Source: an uncultured Bacteroidales bacterium (GTDB taxonomy: Bacteria > Bacteroidota > Bacteroidia > Bacteroidales > Bacteroidaceae). Taken from it: 64,000 nt of DNA. The notes under the pieces are model-generated. The model did not search any database. It was not told the DNA's origin and was given only the letters and a program-made list of their open reading frames with translations. A program made the translations under genes and the position numbers. Each line of letters opens with the position of its first letter. Within the stretch, counting starts at the first letter, position 1. Below, piece after piece: positions 53,628 to 61,917 of the stretch. The stretch covers positions 1-64,000 of the forward strand of contig CADBXL010000006.1 in NCBI GenBank assembly GCA_902798615.1, written 5' to 3'.

Positions 53628-54842
53628 TTGGAAGGCGATTTTATCAAAATAAACGAGTGGCTACTCCCATTCTCATGGCTTTATGGTTTGGGAGTCGGAA
53701 TAAGGAACACGCTCTTCGATCTTGGAATACTGAAGAGCCGTTCTTTTGACGTGCCCGTCATCTCCGTTGGCAATATCACCGTGGGTGGCTCGGGCAAGAC
53801 CCCACACGTAGAATACCTTATCCGATTGCTCCACAACAAATATCGCGTGGCAGTACTGTCGCGCGGATATAAGCGTAAGACCAAGGGATTCATCCTCGCC
53901 GACGAGAACTCCACGATGAAGGATATTGGTGATGAGCCTTACCAGATGCATAGCAAGTTCAAGGATGTGAGTATTGCTGTGGACAGAAACAGATGTAACG
54001 GTATTGAGCGTATCACCACCGACGAAGCTACCAAGGATACAGATGTCATTCTGCTTGATGATGCCTATCAGCACCGTTACGTGAAACCGGGTATCAACAT
54101 TCTTCTGGTGGATTATCATCGCCTTATCATCTACGACAAGCTGTTGCCCGCAGGTCGTCTTCGAGAATCGAAAGAAGGCAAGACGAGAGCCGACATAGTG
54201 ATAGTGACCAAGTGTCCGAAAGACTTGAAACCCATGTCATTCCGAGTACTCACAAGAGCTATGAACCTCTTCCCTTATCAGCAGCTATACTTCACATGTC
54301 TCAAATATGGCAATCTGAAGGCTCTCTTCAACGAAGGCACACGTTCTATCAGCGATATCAAGCAAGATGAGCATATACTGCTCGTCACAGGCATAGCATC
54401 GCCAGAACAGATGGTGGAGGATCTCTCTCCATATTCAAAGGATATCATATCACTAAGATTTAGTGACCATCATCAGTTCAACGCAGATGATGTGGAGAAG
54501 ATAAATAACACCTTCGCCATGATGCCGACTCCTCGCCTCATCATCACGACGGAGAAGGATGCCACAAGACTTGAAAATATCGAAGGGCTATCCGAAGATG
54601 TAAGGAACAATATCTACACTCTGCCAGTAGAGGTACAGGTAATGCTCGACCAGCAGGAGAAGTTTGACGAGGTGATTCTGAGCTATGTTCAGAAGAATTC
54701 GAAGAACAGCACCCTCACAAAGGAGAAGAACCGAAAGATACTGGAGGCAAAGAAACCTATGGATTCAAAGGAGAAGCCTATCCGATTGCCAGATAATAAC
54801 GACAGTCAGGCTAGCAAACCGCCGATGAAGATTAGGTTTTAA
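53628..54842 (+). CDS. lpxK: Tetraacyldisaccharide 4'-kinase
   Basis: Adds the 4'-phosphate to lipid A precursor at the inner membrane. The 404-aa protein has an N-terminal hydrophobic anchor (WLLPFSWLYGLGVGI), the P-loop NITVGGSGKTPHVEYLIRLL and DVILLDDAYQHRYVKPG. The C-terminal ~50 residues are a charged extension (KEKNRKILEAKKPMDSKEKP) beyond the usual end. The start is TTG at 53628 (MEGDFIKINEW), 13 bp after sppA; no better ATG precedes the conserved region. A GC-rich repeat pair follows. Confidence 0.93.
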   Translation: MEGDFIKINEWLLPFSWLYGLGVGIRNTLFDLGILKSRSFDVPVISVGNITVGGSGKTPHVEYLIRLLHNKYRVAVLSRGYKRKTKGFILADENSTMKDIGDEPYQMHSKFKDVSIAVDRNRCNGIERITTDEATKDTDVILLDDAYQHRYVKPGINILLVDYHRLIIYDKLLPAGRLRESKEGKTRADIVIVTKCPKDLKPMSFRVLTRAMNLFPYQQLYFTCLKYGNLKALFNEGTRSISDIKQDEHILLVTGIASPEQMVEDLSPYSKDIISLRFSDHHQFNADDVEKINNTFAMMPTPRLIITTEKDATRLENIEGLSEDVRNNIYTLPVEVQVMLDQQEKFDEVILSYVQKNSKNSTLTKEKNRKILEAKKPMDSKEKPIRLPDNNDSQASKPPMKIRF

Positions 54843-54846
54843 AGCC

Positions 54847-54877
54847 AAAGCCCCCCATCCCCCCGAGGGGGAGCTTT
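54847..54877 (+). repeat. GC-rich palindromic repeat Q3
   Basis: AAAGCCCCCC... ...GGGGGAGCTTT element directly after lpxK. It pairs with the inverted copy at 54901-54932. Confidence 0.9.
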
Positions 54878-54900
54878 TTGATTGCATAATACTATCTAAA

Positions 54901-54932
54901 GATTCCCCCTTGGGGGGCTAGGGGGCTGTTTT
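54901..54932 (-). repeat. GC-rich palindromic repeat Q3'
   Basis: Inverted partner of Q3 after a 23-bp spacer, ending 3 bp before the thiL start codon. The pair can fold into a long hairpin in the lpxK-thiL intercistronic region. Confidence 0.9.
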
Positions 54933-54935
54933 AAT

Positions 54936-56003
54936 ATGGAAATAAACAAACTCGGTGAGTTCGGTCTTATTGACCACCTCACAAAAGACATAGAGATAAA
55001 GAATGCATCCACACTCAAGGGCGTGGGTGACGATTGTGCAGTATTCGACCACAGCAAGGATTTCAAGGACAGCGTGTCGCTCGTCTCTACCGATATGCTA
55101 ATGGAAGGCGTGCATTTCGACCTTACATACGTGGACATGAAACACCTTGGCTACAAGTCTGCTATGGTGAATATCTCAGATATCTTCGCCATGGGCGGAA
55201 CACCACGCCAGATGGTAGTAAGTATCGCCCTGTCAAAACGTTTCAGCGTAGAAGACCTTGAGGATTTCTACATCGGACTCAGAATGGCGTGTGATAAATG
55301 GAACGTGGATGTTGTCGGAGGTGATACGACATCTTCCCTTACAGGTCTCGCCATCTCCATTACTGTAATGGGAGATGCAGCTAAGGAGGATGTGATATAC
55401 CGTTCAGGAGCGAAGGATACAGACCTTATCTGCGTATCAGGAGATCTTGGAGCTGCATATTGTGGCTTGCAGGTTCTTGAGCGAGAGAAAACCGTTTACT
55501 ACCAACAGTTGAAAGAAGCTCAGCAGAAGGGCAAGGACACATCAAACATCGAGTTTGCCCCTGAGTTTGCAGGCAAGGAATATCTCCTTGAGCGTCAACT
55601 TCAACCCGAGGCTCGTGGTGATGTGTTGAAGCAGCTACGCGAGGCAGGCATACGCCCGACAAGTATGATTGACATTTCCGACGGTCTTTCATCCGAGATA
55701 ATGCACATCTGCAAGAACAGTAACACGGGATGCCGAATTTTCGAGAAGGAGATTCCTATCGACTACCAAACCGCTGTTATGGCAGAGGAAATGAACATGA
55801 ACCTCACCACCTGCGCATTAAATGGCGGGGAAGACTATGAGCTGCTCTTCACTTGCTCTATCGGTGACTATGAGAAAGTTAAGAACCTTGACGGCATTCG
55901 CGTCATAGGACATATCACCAAGCCGGAACTTGGTTATCAGCTCATTACTCGCGACGGACAGGAGTTCGAACTAAAGGCACAAGGTTGGAATCATTGCGAG
56001 TAA
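54936..56003 (+). CDS. thiL: Thiamine-monophosphate kinase
   Basis: Phosphorylates thiamine monophosphate to the active diphosphate. The 355-aa protein has the PurM-like fold markers: GEFGLIDHLT, LKGVGDDCAVFD, STDMLMEGVHFDL, NISDIFAMGGTPRQMVVSIA, IDISDGLSSEI and NGGEDYELLFTC. ATG 54936 is close behind repeat Q3', which leaves little room for a conventional ribosome binding site. Other thi genes are not in the window. Confidence 0.96.
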   Translation: MEINKLGEFGLIDHLTKDIEIKNASTLKGVGDDCAVFDHSKDFKDSVSLVSTDMLMEGVHFDLTYVDMKHLGYKSAMVNISDIFAMGGTPRQMVVSIALSKRFSVEDLEDFYIGLRMACDKWNVDVVGGDTTSSLTGLAISITVMGDAAKEDVIYRSGAKDTDLICVSGDLGAAYCGLQVLEREKTVYYQQLKEAQQKGKDTSNIEFAPEFAGKEYLLERQLQPEARGDVLKQLREAGIRPTSMIDISDGLSSEIMHICKNSNTGCRIFEKEIPIDYQTAVMAEEMNMNLTTCALNGGEDYELLFTCSIGDYEKVKNLDGIRVIGHITKPELGYQLITRDGQEFELKAQGWNHCE

Positions 56004-56036
56004 AGTTCTTTGTTTAGGAATTAGAGTTTAGAGGAA

Positions 56037-57152
56037 TTGAATTTTGAGGACATCATAGGACAACGCGAGATGGCAGAACGCCTTCGCAATCTGGCAGACA
56101 ATAACCGTTTGCCACATGCCATTATGCTTTGCGGCCCAAAGGGGGCAGGCAAGATGGCGCTTGCAATCGCGTTGGCAAGTCATCTGCTTGGAACAACTGA
56201 TCAGGCGTGGCATATGCTCAACAATTTCCAGCACCCGGACTTGCATTTCGCATTCCCTATTATTCGTCCCAAAGGCGCATCAAGCGATAAGAAGTTTGAT
56301 TCCGACGACTATATGTCAGAATGGCTGGAGATGCTGAGGGCCGATGGTGCATACTTTGATTTGCCCACTTGGCTTGCAAAAATAAAAGTGGAAAATCAGC
56401 AGAGTAACATTCCAGTAGCCGAGAGCGACCGTCTAACCCGCCTTTTCTTAATGAAATCAAATCAAGGCGGCAAGAAAATCGCAATTATCTGGTTGCCAGA
56501 GAAGATGAACATCGAGTGTGCCAACAAGATGCTGAAACTCATTGAGGAACCACCAGCAGAGTCCCTGTTCATCATGGTCAGCAACCACCCAGAGCAGTTG
56601 TTGGAGACAACAAGAAGTCGTGTTCAGCGCTTTGATGTCAAACCGATAGCACAAGAGGACATCATCGACGCCCTTATGAACAAACGAGGCCTGAACCAAA
56701 ACGATGCCACCAGAACGGCACGTATTGCAAACGGCAACTGGCTCAAAGCAATATCACTCCTTGAACCGGGAAACGAAGAGGCTCTATTCTTCGACATGTA
56801 TGTAATGCTCATGCGATTAGCATACACACGCAAAGTGAGCGATTTGAAGAAATGGTCTGACCAATGTGCCTCTTTAGGACGCGAGAAACAGATTCGCATG
56901 CTGGAGACCTTCCAAAGACTCACACGCGAATACTTCATGTATAACTTCCATCAGCCATCCATCACATATATGACTGAGGAAGAAGAGAATTTTGCAAGAA
57001 AATTCGCTCCATTCATCAATGAGAATAACATTATTGGCATGTACGAACTCTTCCAGAGAGTGATTCGCGACATCGGACAGAATGCCAATCCAAAGATACA
57101 GTTCTTCGATCTATCGATGAAGATGGCAGTATTTATTCATAAGCAGAAGTAA
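56037..57152 (+). CDS. holB: DNA polymerase III delta' subunit
   Basis: Clamp-loader component of the replicase. The 371-aa protein starts MNFEDIIGQREMAERLRNLA (TTG start at 56037) and has the AAA+ P-loop MLCGPKGAGKMALAIALASH. The sensor region IEEPPAESLFIMVSNHPEQL, then LETTRSRVQRFDVKPI follows. The zinc-finger cysteines of many DnaX/HolB proteins are not evident, as expected in some delta' lineages. It is followed after 10 bp by ricT, a neighbour pair common in many bacteria. Confidence 0.92.
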   Translation: MNFEDIIGQREMAERLRNLADNNRLPHAIMLCGPKGAGKMALAIALASHLLGTTDQAWHMLNNFQHPDLHFAFPIIRPKGASSDKKFDSDDYMSEWLEMLRADGAYFDLPTWLAKIKVENQQSNIPVAESDRLTRLFLMKSNQGGKKIAIIWLPEKMNIECANKMLKLIEEPPAESLFIMVSNHPEQLLETTRSRVQRFDVKPIAQEDIIDALMNKRGLNQNDATRTARIANGNWLKAISLLEPGNEEALFFDMYVMLMRLAYTRKVSDLKKWSDQCASLGREKQIRMLETFQRLTREYFMYNFHQPSITYMTEEEENFARKFAPFINENNIIGMYELFQRVIRDIGQNANPKIQFFDLSMKMAVFIHKQK

Positions 57153-57162
57153 TTAAACACAA

Positions 57163-58371
57163 ATGGATTATAAAGATATGACATTTACTCTCGCAACAGG
57201 CTGTGGACGCGGTCTGTGCCGGAAAAGTTGCTCACGTTCTGACCATCAGCTCAACGTGTACGACTGGCTTGCTGACATTTCCGGCAATAATGAGAGTACT
57301 GACCTTGTTGAGGTTCAGTTTAAGAATACACGTAAGGCATACTACCACAATATCAACAGACTTGACTTGAAAAAAGGCGACTGGGTTGCCGTTGAAGCCA
57401 CACCAGGTCACGATATCGGTGTTGTTACGCTTACCGGTCGTCTCGCCATCATGCAGGTAAAGAAAGCAAACCTCAAGTCTGCTGACGATATAAAGCGCGT
57501 ATATCGCTTTGCTCGCGACGTGGATATGGATAAGTATAATGAGGCAAAGGCACGCGAGCACGACACCATGATTCAGAGTCGACAGATTGCCAATGAACTT
57601 GGCCTGAACATGAAAATAGGCGATGTGGAATATCAGGGAGACGGCAATAAGGCCATCTTCTACTACATAGCCGACGAACGCGTGGACTTCCGACAGCTCA
57701 TCAAGGTTCTGGCAAACACATTCCACGTGCGTATTGAGATGAAACAGATAGGTGCACGTCAGGAGGCTGGTCGTATTGGAGGTACAGGACCTTGCGGACG
57801 AGAGCTTTGTTGTGCTACTTGGATGAAGAATTTCTCAAGCGTTTCCACAACAGCGGCACGCTTACAGGATATTTCTCTCAACCCTCAGAAACTCGCAGGT
57901 ATGTGTGCAAAACTGAAATGCTGTCTGAACTATGAGGTTGACTGTTACATGGAAGCTGGCAAGAAGATGCCTCCTAAGGATACCGTTCTCCAGACAGCCG
58001 ACAGCGACTACTACCTCTTCAAGCAGGATATCATTGCCGGTATCGTCACATACTCTACCGACAAGCGACTTGCAGCCAACCTTGAGACTATTCCTGCAGA
58101 ACGAGCTGTGGAGATTATCGAGATGAACAAGCGTGGAGAAAAGCCTTTACAGCTCACCTCTGATGGTACAGACAAAGCACCTCAGAAGCCAAAGGATCTT
58201 CTCGCTGATGCCGATATTGCCCGCTTTGACAAGGCAAAGAAGAAGAAAAAGAAGAAAAACAAAAATCATGGTGACAACAAAGGTGCAAACAACGACCAAG
58301 GCAGAGGCAACGCTGATCAGCAGAACAAGCCAAACGGCAATCACCAACAGAATCACCATCACAAGGGATAA
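57163..58371 (+). CDS. ricT: RicT/PSP1 C-terminal-domain protein
   Basis: A 402-aa relative of B. subtilis RicT (YaaT), an Fe-S-containing factor that influences RNase Y action. The PSP1 core is clear: FKNTRKAYYHN near the N-terminus, RIEMKQIGARQEAGRIGGTG, then PCGRELCCATWM and KLAGMCAKLKCCLNYE with the conserved cysteines. The C-terminal ~60 residues are lysine- and then Asn/Gln/His-rich (KAKKKKKKKNKNHGDNKGAN), a low-complexity tail. It precedes gldH, a pairing typical of Bacteroidetes. Confidence 0.92.
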   Translation: MDYKDMTFTLATGCGRGLCRKSCSRSDHQLNVYDWLADISGNNESTDLVEVQFKNTRKAYYHNINRLDLKKGDWVAVEATPGHDIGVVTLTGRLAIMQVKKANLKSADDIKRVYRFARDVDMDKYNEAKAREHDTMIQSRQIANELGLNMKIGDVEYQGDGNKAIFYYIADERVDFRQLIKVLANTFHVRIEMKQIGARQEAGRIGGTGPCGRELCCATWMKNFSSVSTTAARLQDISLNPQKLAGMCAKLKCCLNYEVDCYMEAGKKMPPKDTVLQTADSDYYLFKQDIIAGIVTYSTDKRLAANLETIPAERAVEIIEMNKRGEKPLQLTSDGTDKAPQKPKDLLADADIARFDKAKKKKKKKNKNHGDNKGANNDQGRGNADQQNKPNGNHQQNHHHKG

Positions 58372-58420
58372 AAGAGTAAAGTATAAAGAGTAAGGTTAAA
58401 AGAGGACAGTAGGAAGGATA

Positions 58421-58891
58421 ATGCGAAAGCTATTTATATACACCCTATATTGTGTTTGTATCGTAATGGGATTTATCTCATGCGATACAAACACCCCTTA
58501 TTACCAATACGCACATACCCCTATCGACGGATGGGAAAAGAACGACACTCTAAGATATGAAGTACAGCCTCTGAAAAAAGGTGGAGAGCATCAGATAACA
58601 GTTGCTCTGCGACTAAATGGAGCATATCCTTTCCGCAAACTATACTTGATTATGCAACAGGATATATTCCCAAGACTGCAAAGCAAAACCGATACCATCT
58701 GCTTTGATGTCACAAGTAAAGAAGGAAGATTCACAGGCAACGGCATCTCATACTATCAATATACCGTACCAGTATGCAGAGAGCATTACATGGATAAAGA
58801 CTCTATCCACATCACCATACGTCACGCCATGAAGCGCGACATTCTACCAGGAATATCAGATATTGGAGTAAAACTGGAGAGAATATACTGA
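58421..58891 (+). CDS. gldH: Gliding-motility lipoprotein GldH
   Basis: A 156-aa lipoprotein with signal and lipobox (CIVMGFISC, Cys about 21). The GldH-type body has YYQYAHTPIDGWEKNDTLRY, LRLNGAYPFRKLYLIMQQD and a C-terminal ITIRHAMKRDILPGISDIGV. GldH is required for gliding in Flavobacterium but is kept in non-gliding Bacteroidales, where its role is unclear. Its place after ricT fits the usual order. Confidence 0.9.
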   Translation: MRKLFIYTLYCVCIVMGFISCDTNTPYYQYAHTPIDGWEKNDTLRYEVQPLKKGGEHQITVALRLNGAYPFRKLYLIMQQDIFPRLQSKTDTICFDVTSKEGRFTGNGISYYQYTVPVCREHYMDKDSIHITIRHAMKRDILPGISDIGVKLERIY

Positions 58892-58937
58892 TTATCAAGC
58901 AGAAAACACATCTTTTTGGAAGTTTTAACTATTATTC

Positions 58938-58969
58938 TTTGGTTATTTGACCAAAATTACTTATTTTTG
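58938..58969 (+). promoter_or_regulatory. Promoter of the RlpA-like gene
   Basis: -33 TTTG (58938-58941), 20-bp spacer, -7 TATTTTTG (58962-58969). Leader to the gene is about 120 nt. Confidence 0.75.
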
Positions 58970-59125
58970 TCCCCCGAAAAGATTGAATACAAGACAAATA
59001 GTGATTAATTTAGAATAATTTGGCGTACCAAACTATTATATTTTCATCACTTGTCAGGAATTCTTCATTTACTATACTACAACCTAAAATTGTAACAAAC
59101 GAAAAAGCTTGCTATTATAATATAT

Positions 59126-59695
59126 GTGTTGTTTACCGCTTTGCTGTGTACATACTCACAACAAAGGGGAAAAGCCTCATATTATTCTAAAAGAGCAACA
59201 GGAGCAAAGACGAGTAGCGGAACCCTTCTGCATAACGACTCACTTGTTTGTGCCCACCGCACACATCCATTCGGAACAAAACTTCTTGTGAGAAACCTGA
59301 CAAACGACAAAGAGGTTATAGTAACAGTTGTTGACAGAGGACCATATAAAAAAGGAAGGATTATCGACCTCACCTATGCCGCAGCCGAACAGCTTGGTAT
59401 GATAAGCAAAGGCGTAGTGGCTGTAGAGGTTAGTGTATATCCAGACAAAGGTGTACCTTACGCATTGGATCCAGAATCTCTCCCAGAGATTGACCTTGAA
59501 GAGCATGAGAATGCTACTACAGATGAGGGATATAATGCTGTCTGGATAAAAAGCCAACAAAAAAATGAAACAAAAGAATTAGCACAAAATCTCATAAAAG
59601 AGGACAAGAGTACAAAGTCCTCTGAAGTTAAGAAAACCCAACCAACAACAACTAAAAAGAAAAGTACCACAATAACCAAGAAAAAGAGGAGGTAA
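59126..59695 (+). CDS. rlpA: RlpA-like double-psi beta-barrel protein
   Basis: A 189-aa (or longer) secreted protein with the RlpA barrel: GKASYYSKRATGAKTSSGTL, AHRTHPFGTKLLVRNL, VVDRGPYKKGRIIDLTYAAA, then EQLGM. RlpA proteins bind or cleave denuded peptidoglycan. The basic tail (KKTQPTTTKKKSTTITKKKR) is low-complexity. From GTG 59126 the signal peptide lacks its charged front. The frame continues upstream as KKLAIIIYVLFTALLCTYSQ, a normal signal, but the codon where ATG is expected (59099) is ACG. Either ACG or the GTG is used, or the start has mutated. Confidence 0.85.
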   Translation: MLFTALLCTYSQQRGKASYYSKRATGAKTSSGTLLHNDSLVCAHRTHPFGTKLLVRNLTNDKEVIVTVVDRGPYKKGRIIDLTYAAAEQLGMISKGVVAVEVSVYPDKGVPYALDPESLPEIDLEEHENATTDEGYNAVWIKSQQKNETKELAQNLIKEDKSTKSSEVKKTQPTTTKKKSTTITKKKRR

Positions 59696-59709
59696 GACTC
59701 CTTTTTTTT
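59687..59709 (+). terminator. Terminator overlapping the rlpA stop codon
   Basis: AGGAG (59687-59691) / CTCCT (59698-59702), 6-nt loop containing TAA, followed by eight T. Short but well placed. Confidence 0.7.
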
Positions 59710-59749
59710 ATTTACTTACCTCCATCATGCCTTTGCTTTTTGTCCCAAT

Positions 59750-59800
59750 ATAGGAACGGACTTACAACGGATTTACAACGGACCTGAAGGGGAAGCATAG
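59750..59800. repeat. 11-bp-period intergenic array R4
   Basis: AACGGA cores at 59755, 59766 and 59777 followed by degenerate GGGGAAGCATAG/GTGAAGTGG units, 11-bp period. It lies downstream of rlpA. Confidence 0.88.
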
Positions 59801-59943
59801 TGAAGTGGATGTTTTTCGAGAAAAACACAAAAAAACATTTCAAACCGAGTATTGAGTAGACTACAGATGAAAGCATTGAGACAAATTGCTCAATAATTGA
59901 AAAAAAATCCCCTTAAAGGTGTTAGTTTATCAGATTTTATTTA

Positions 59944-60115
59944 TACTTTTGTCATGTCTTATTACGATTTTATTTGTTTTTGGATTCACGACACAAAGAT
60001 AAGTAAAAAAAATAACATGACAATACTACGAGCAATTTTTTGTTACTCTGAATGTTATGAAATGTCGATAGGAGATTGTATAAACAATTCTACAGGAACA
60101 ATAAAATTACATTAA
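59944..60115 (+). other. Promoter and doubtful small ORF upstream of the broken membrane gene
   Basis: TACTTTTG (59944-59951) looks like a -7 box. Downstream, ATG 60017 opens 32 codons (MTILRAIFCYSECYEMSIGD...) ending at 60115, 5 bp before the next ORF. Longer versions of this frame begin inside or before the promoter and are unlikely. I cannot say whether the peptide is real; the region is AT-rich with no known motif. Confidence 0.35.
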
Positions 60116-60120
60116 CAAAA

Positions 60121-60578
60121 ATGAAGTTTAACATATTGAAACCTTTTGATTATTTCTTTTACAGAAAATATATATATTTTGAGAAGAAAAAGGATATGCC
60201 TTTTTTTCAAGTATACTCATGACGTCGATGCTTTTTGCATCGTTGACATCTTCTATTTGGTTAAATCTACGATATGTGATGATTATTTATTCTGAAGATA
60301 TAGTAGTGTTCAAAAACTTTCGCAGAGAATACACTTTGTCTATGGCTATAGTCGCTTTTACATATTATATGATTACCTATTTTCTGTATAAAAAAAGGAA
60401 AGAAAAAGTTTTAAAAGAATTTAAGAATTCTAAGTATAATAGGATTCTTCCATACTGGGTTTTCCCTACGATTGCTTTCATCACATTTTTTCTTGGACTT
60501 ATCCCTGCAATATATCTTAAAGACATCCTTGAAGAACATAATATGGAGGGAATTGTATTCCGCTGGCTTTTTTCATAA
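60121..60578 (+). pseudogene. Small membrane protein interrupted at a T-tract
   Basis: ATG 60121 reads MKFNILKPFDYFFYRKYIYF, then EKKKDMPFF, and stops at 60222. From 60219 another frame continues with two strong membrane helices (SMAIVAFTYYMITYFLYKKR, WVFPTIAFITFFLGLIPAIY). Adding one T to the seven-T run at 60201-60207 joins them into one ~152-aa protein (DMPFFSSILMTSMLFASL) with a normal first helix. The gene is therefore frameshifted, slippage-switched, or mis-sequenced. The intact form would be a small integral membrane protein of unknown function. Confidence 0.6.
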
Positions 60579-60924
60579 ACCCAGAATAACTCTATTCTTC
60601 CCACGCTTCCATCAATTCCTCGAGAGTTCCTTGGTGGCGTAAGAAGTACAACCCTTGGTAATAGCATCCGTGGAGTTTCAAAAACAAACAGATTGGGCAC
60701 ACGCTATCACAATGCATCAAAAGCATTGTTCGAGCAACTATATCGATACATCGGATTCTATTATTAAATTAATAAAAATGGATAAAAATTTATATATAAA
60801 GATTTCGGCATTAGATTATGCAATTTTAAAATCTCATTCCCTCTAACCCTCCCCTTCTATCAATCTTTAGACACTTTGTCTTTTATGCTGAGATAAGAGG
60901 CTTTTTCTTTCCTTTAGGTCTGTT

Positions 60925-61061
60925 GTTCCTCCTATGCTCCTCCCTTCTACCTCCTAACCAAACTCGATGATAATACCATTATAATACCATTAAGGATAAG
61001 AGTTTCATCGAGTTTGGTTAGGAGGAACATAGGAGGATGATGGGTAGAACATGGGAGTTTG
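60925..61061. repeat. 11-bp-period palindromic array R7
   Basis: Left arm CCTCC-type 11-mers (60925, 60936, 60947), the arm AACCAAACTCGATG (60957-60970), a centre with two ATACCATT units 11 bp apart (cores 60975, 60986), the inverted arm CATCGAGTTTGGTT (61006-61019), then GGAGG-type 11-mers at 61018, 61029, 61040 and 61051. It lies downstream of two converging genes. It shares the 14-bp arms with R5 and the centre with R6. Confidence 0.9.
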
Positions 61062-61073
61062 TGCTGATTCTCG

Positions 61074-61904
61074 CTATTTCAAATGAATGTCAAAACGTGA
61101 AAGATGGATTCCGCTTTTTCCATTCTGACTGACAGGAACTTTCTTTCCAGAGGCATTCTCCACCATCTTTGCAGGATTGAGATAAGTGTGGGTATGTCCG
61201 CCAAGAACGAGGTCTATACCTTCTGTTTGAGGTACCAAGCGTTCATCGGAAGGTTCTTCATCGCCAGTTTTCCAACCAAGATGCGAAAGACAGATGACAA
61301 GATTGCATTTCTCCTTTTCGCGGAGAGTCTTGACAACATCCCTTGTAACGGCGATAGGATCAAGATACTTGATATTGCCATAATTCTCACGCACAACAAG
61401 TCCTTCAAGTTTAGGCGAAAGACCAAACACGCCAATCTTGACACCATTACGTTTGATAACGGTATATGGCTTTACTATTCCTTCAAGAATAGTTCCCGAG
61501 AAATCATAATTGGCACACACGATAGGAAACTTCGCCATCTTGAAGAGGCGTGCCATATTGTCAAGTCCGAAATCAAACTCATGATTACCGATTGTGGCAG
61601 CATCATATCCCATGATGTTCATAAGTCCGATCTCCACATCCCCCTTGAACATACTATAATAAGGAGAGCCTTGAGAGAAATCGCCACAATCGAAAAGCAA
61701 CAGATTCGGGGTGAGCTTACGTTGCTGCTTTACATACGCCACACGACGGGTAAAGCCACCCAGATTAGCTTTTTTCTTATCGGCCAAGTTCTTGCTGAAT
61801 GGGAATATCTGCGAATGGCAGTCGTTGGAATGAAGTACGACTAGATCCTTTTGCGCAAAAGCATTAAGTGCGACAAAAAGTAAAAGGAAAAATATCTTTC
61901 TCAT
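61074..61904 (-). CDS. Periplasmic 5'-nucleotidase-type metallophosphatase (catalytic half)
   Basis: A 276-aa secreted protein (signal MRKIFFLLLFVALNAFA) with the dinuclear metallophosphatase motifs of UshA/5'-nucleotidases: LHSNDCHSQIFPF, LLLFDCGDFSQGSPY, AATIGNHEFDFGLDN, CLSHLGWKTG and DLVLGGHTHTYLNP. It ends where UshA would continue into its substrate-specificity domain. That domain is encoded by the gene just upstream (61918-62688). ATG 61904 is chosen because a GGAGG sits 8 nt before it; GTG 61913 is the alternative. Confidence 0.9.
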   Translation of the reverse strand: MRKIFFLLLFVALNAFAQKDLVVLHSNDCHSQIFPFSKNLADKKKANLGGFTRRVAYVKQQRKLTPNLLLFDCGDFSQGSPYYSMFKGDVEIGLMNIMGYDAATIGNHEFDFGLDNMARLFKMAKFPIVCANYDFSGTILEGIVKPYTVIKRNGVKIGVFGLSPKLEGLVVRENYGNIKYLDPIAVTRDVVKTLREKEKCNLVICLSHLGWKTGDEEPSDERLVPQTEGIDLVLGGHTHTYLNPAKMVENASGKKVPVSQNGKSGIHLSRFDIHLK

Positions 61905-61917
61905 TACGCTCACCTCC

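Noticed and set aside
60377-60700. 107-aa minus-strand frame opposite the broken membrane gene
   Set aside because: Antisense of the membrane helices; no promoter or ribosome binding site.
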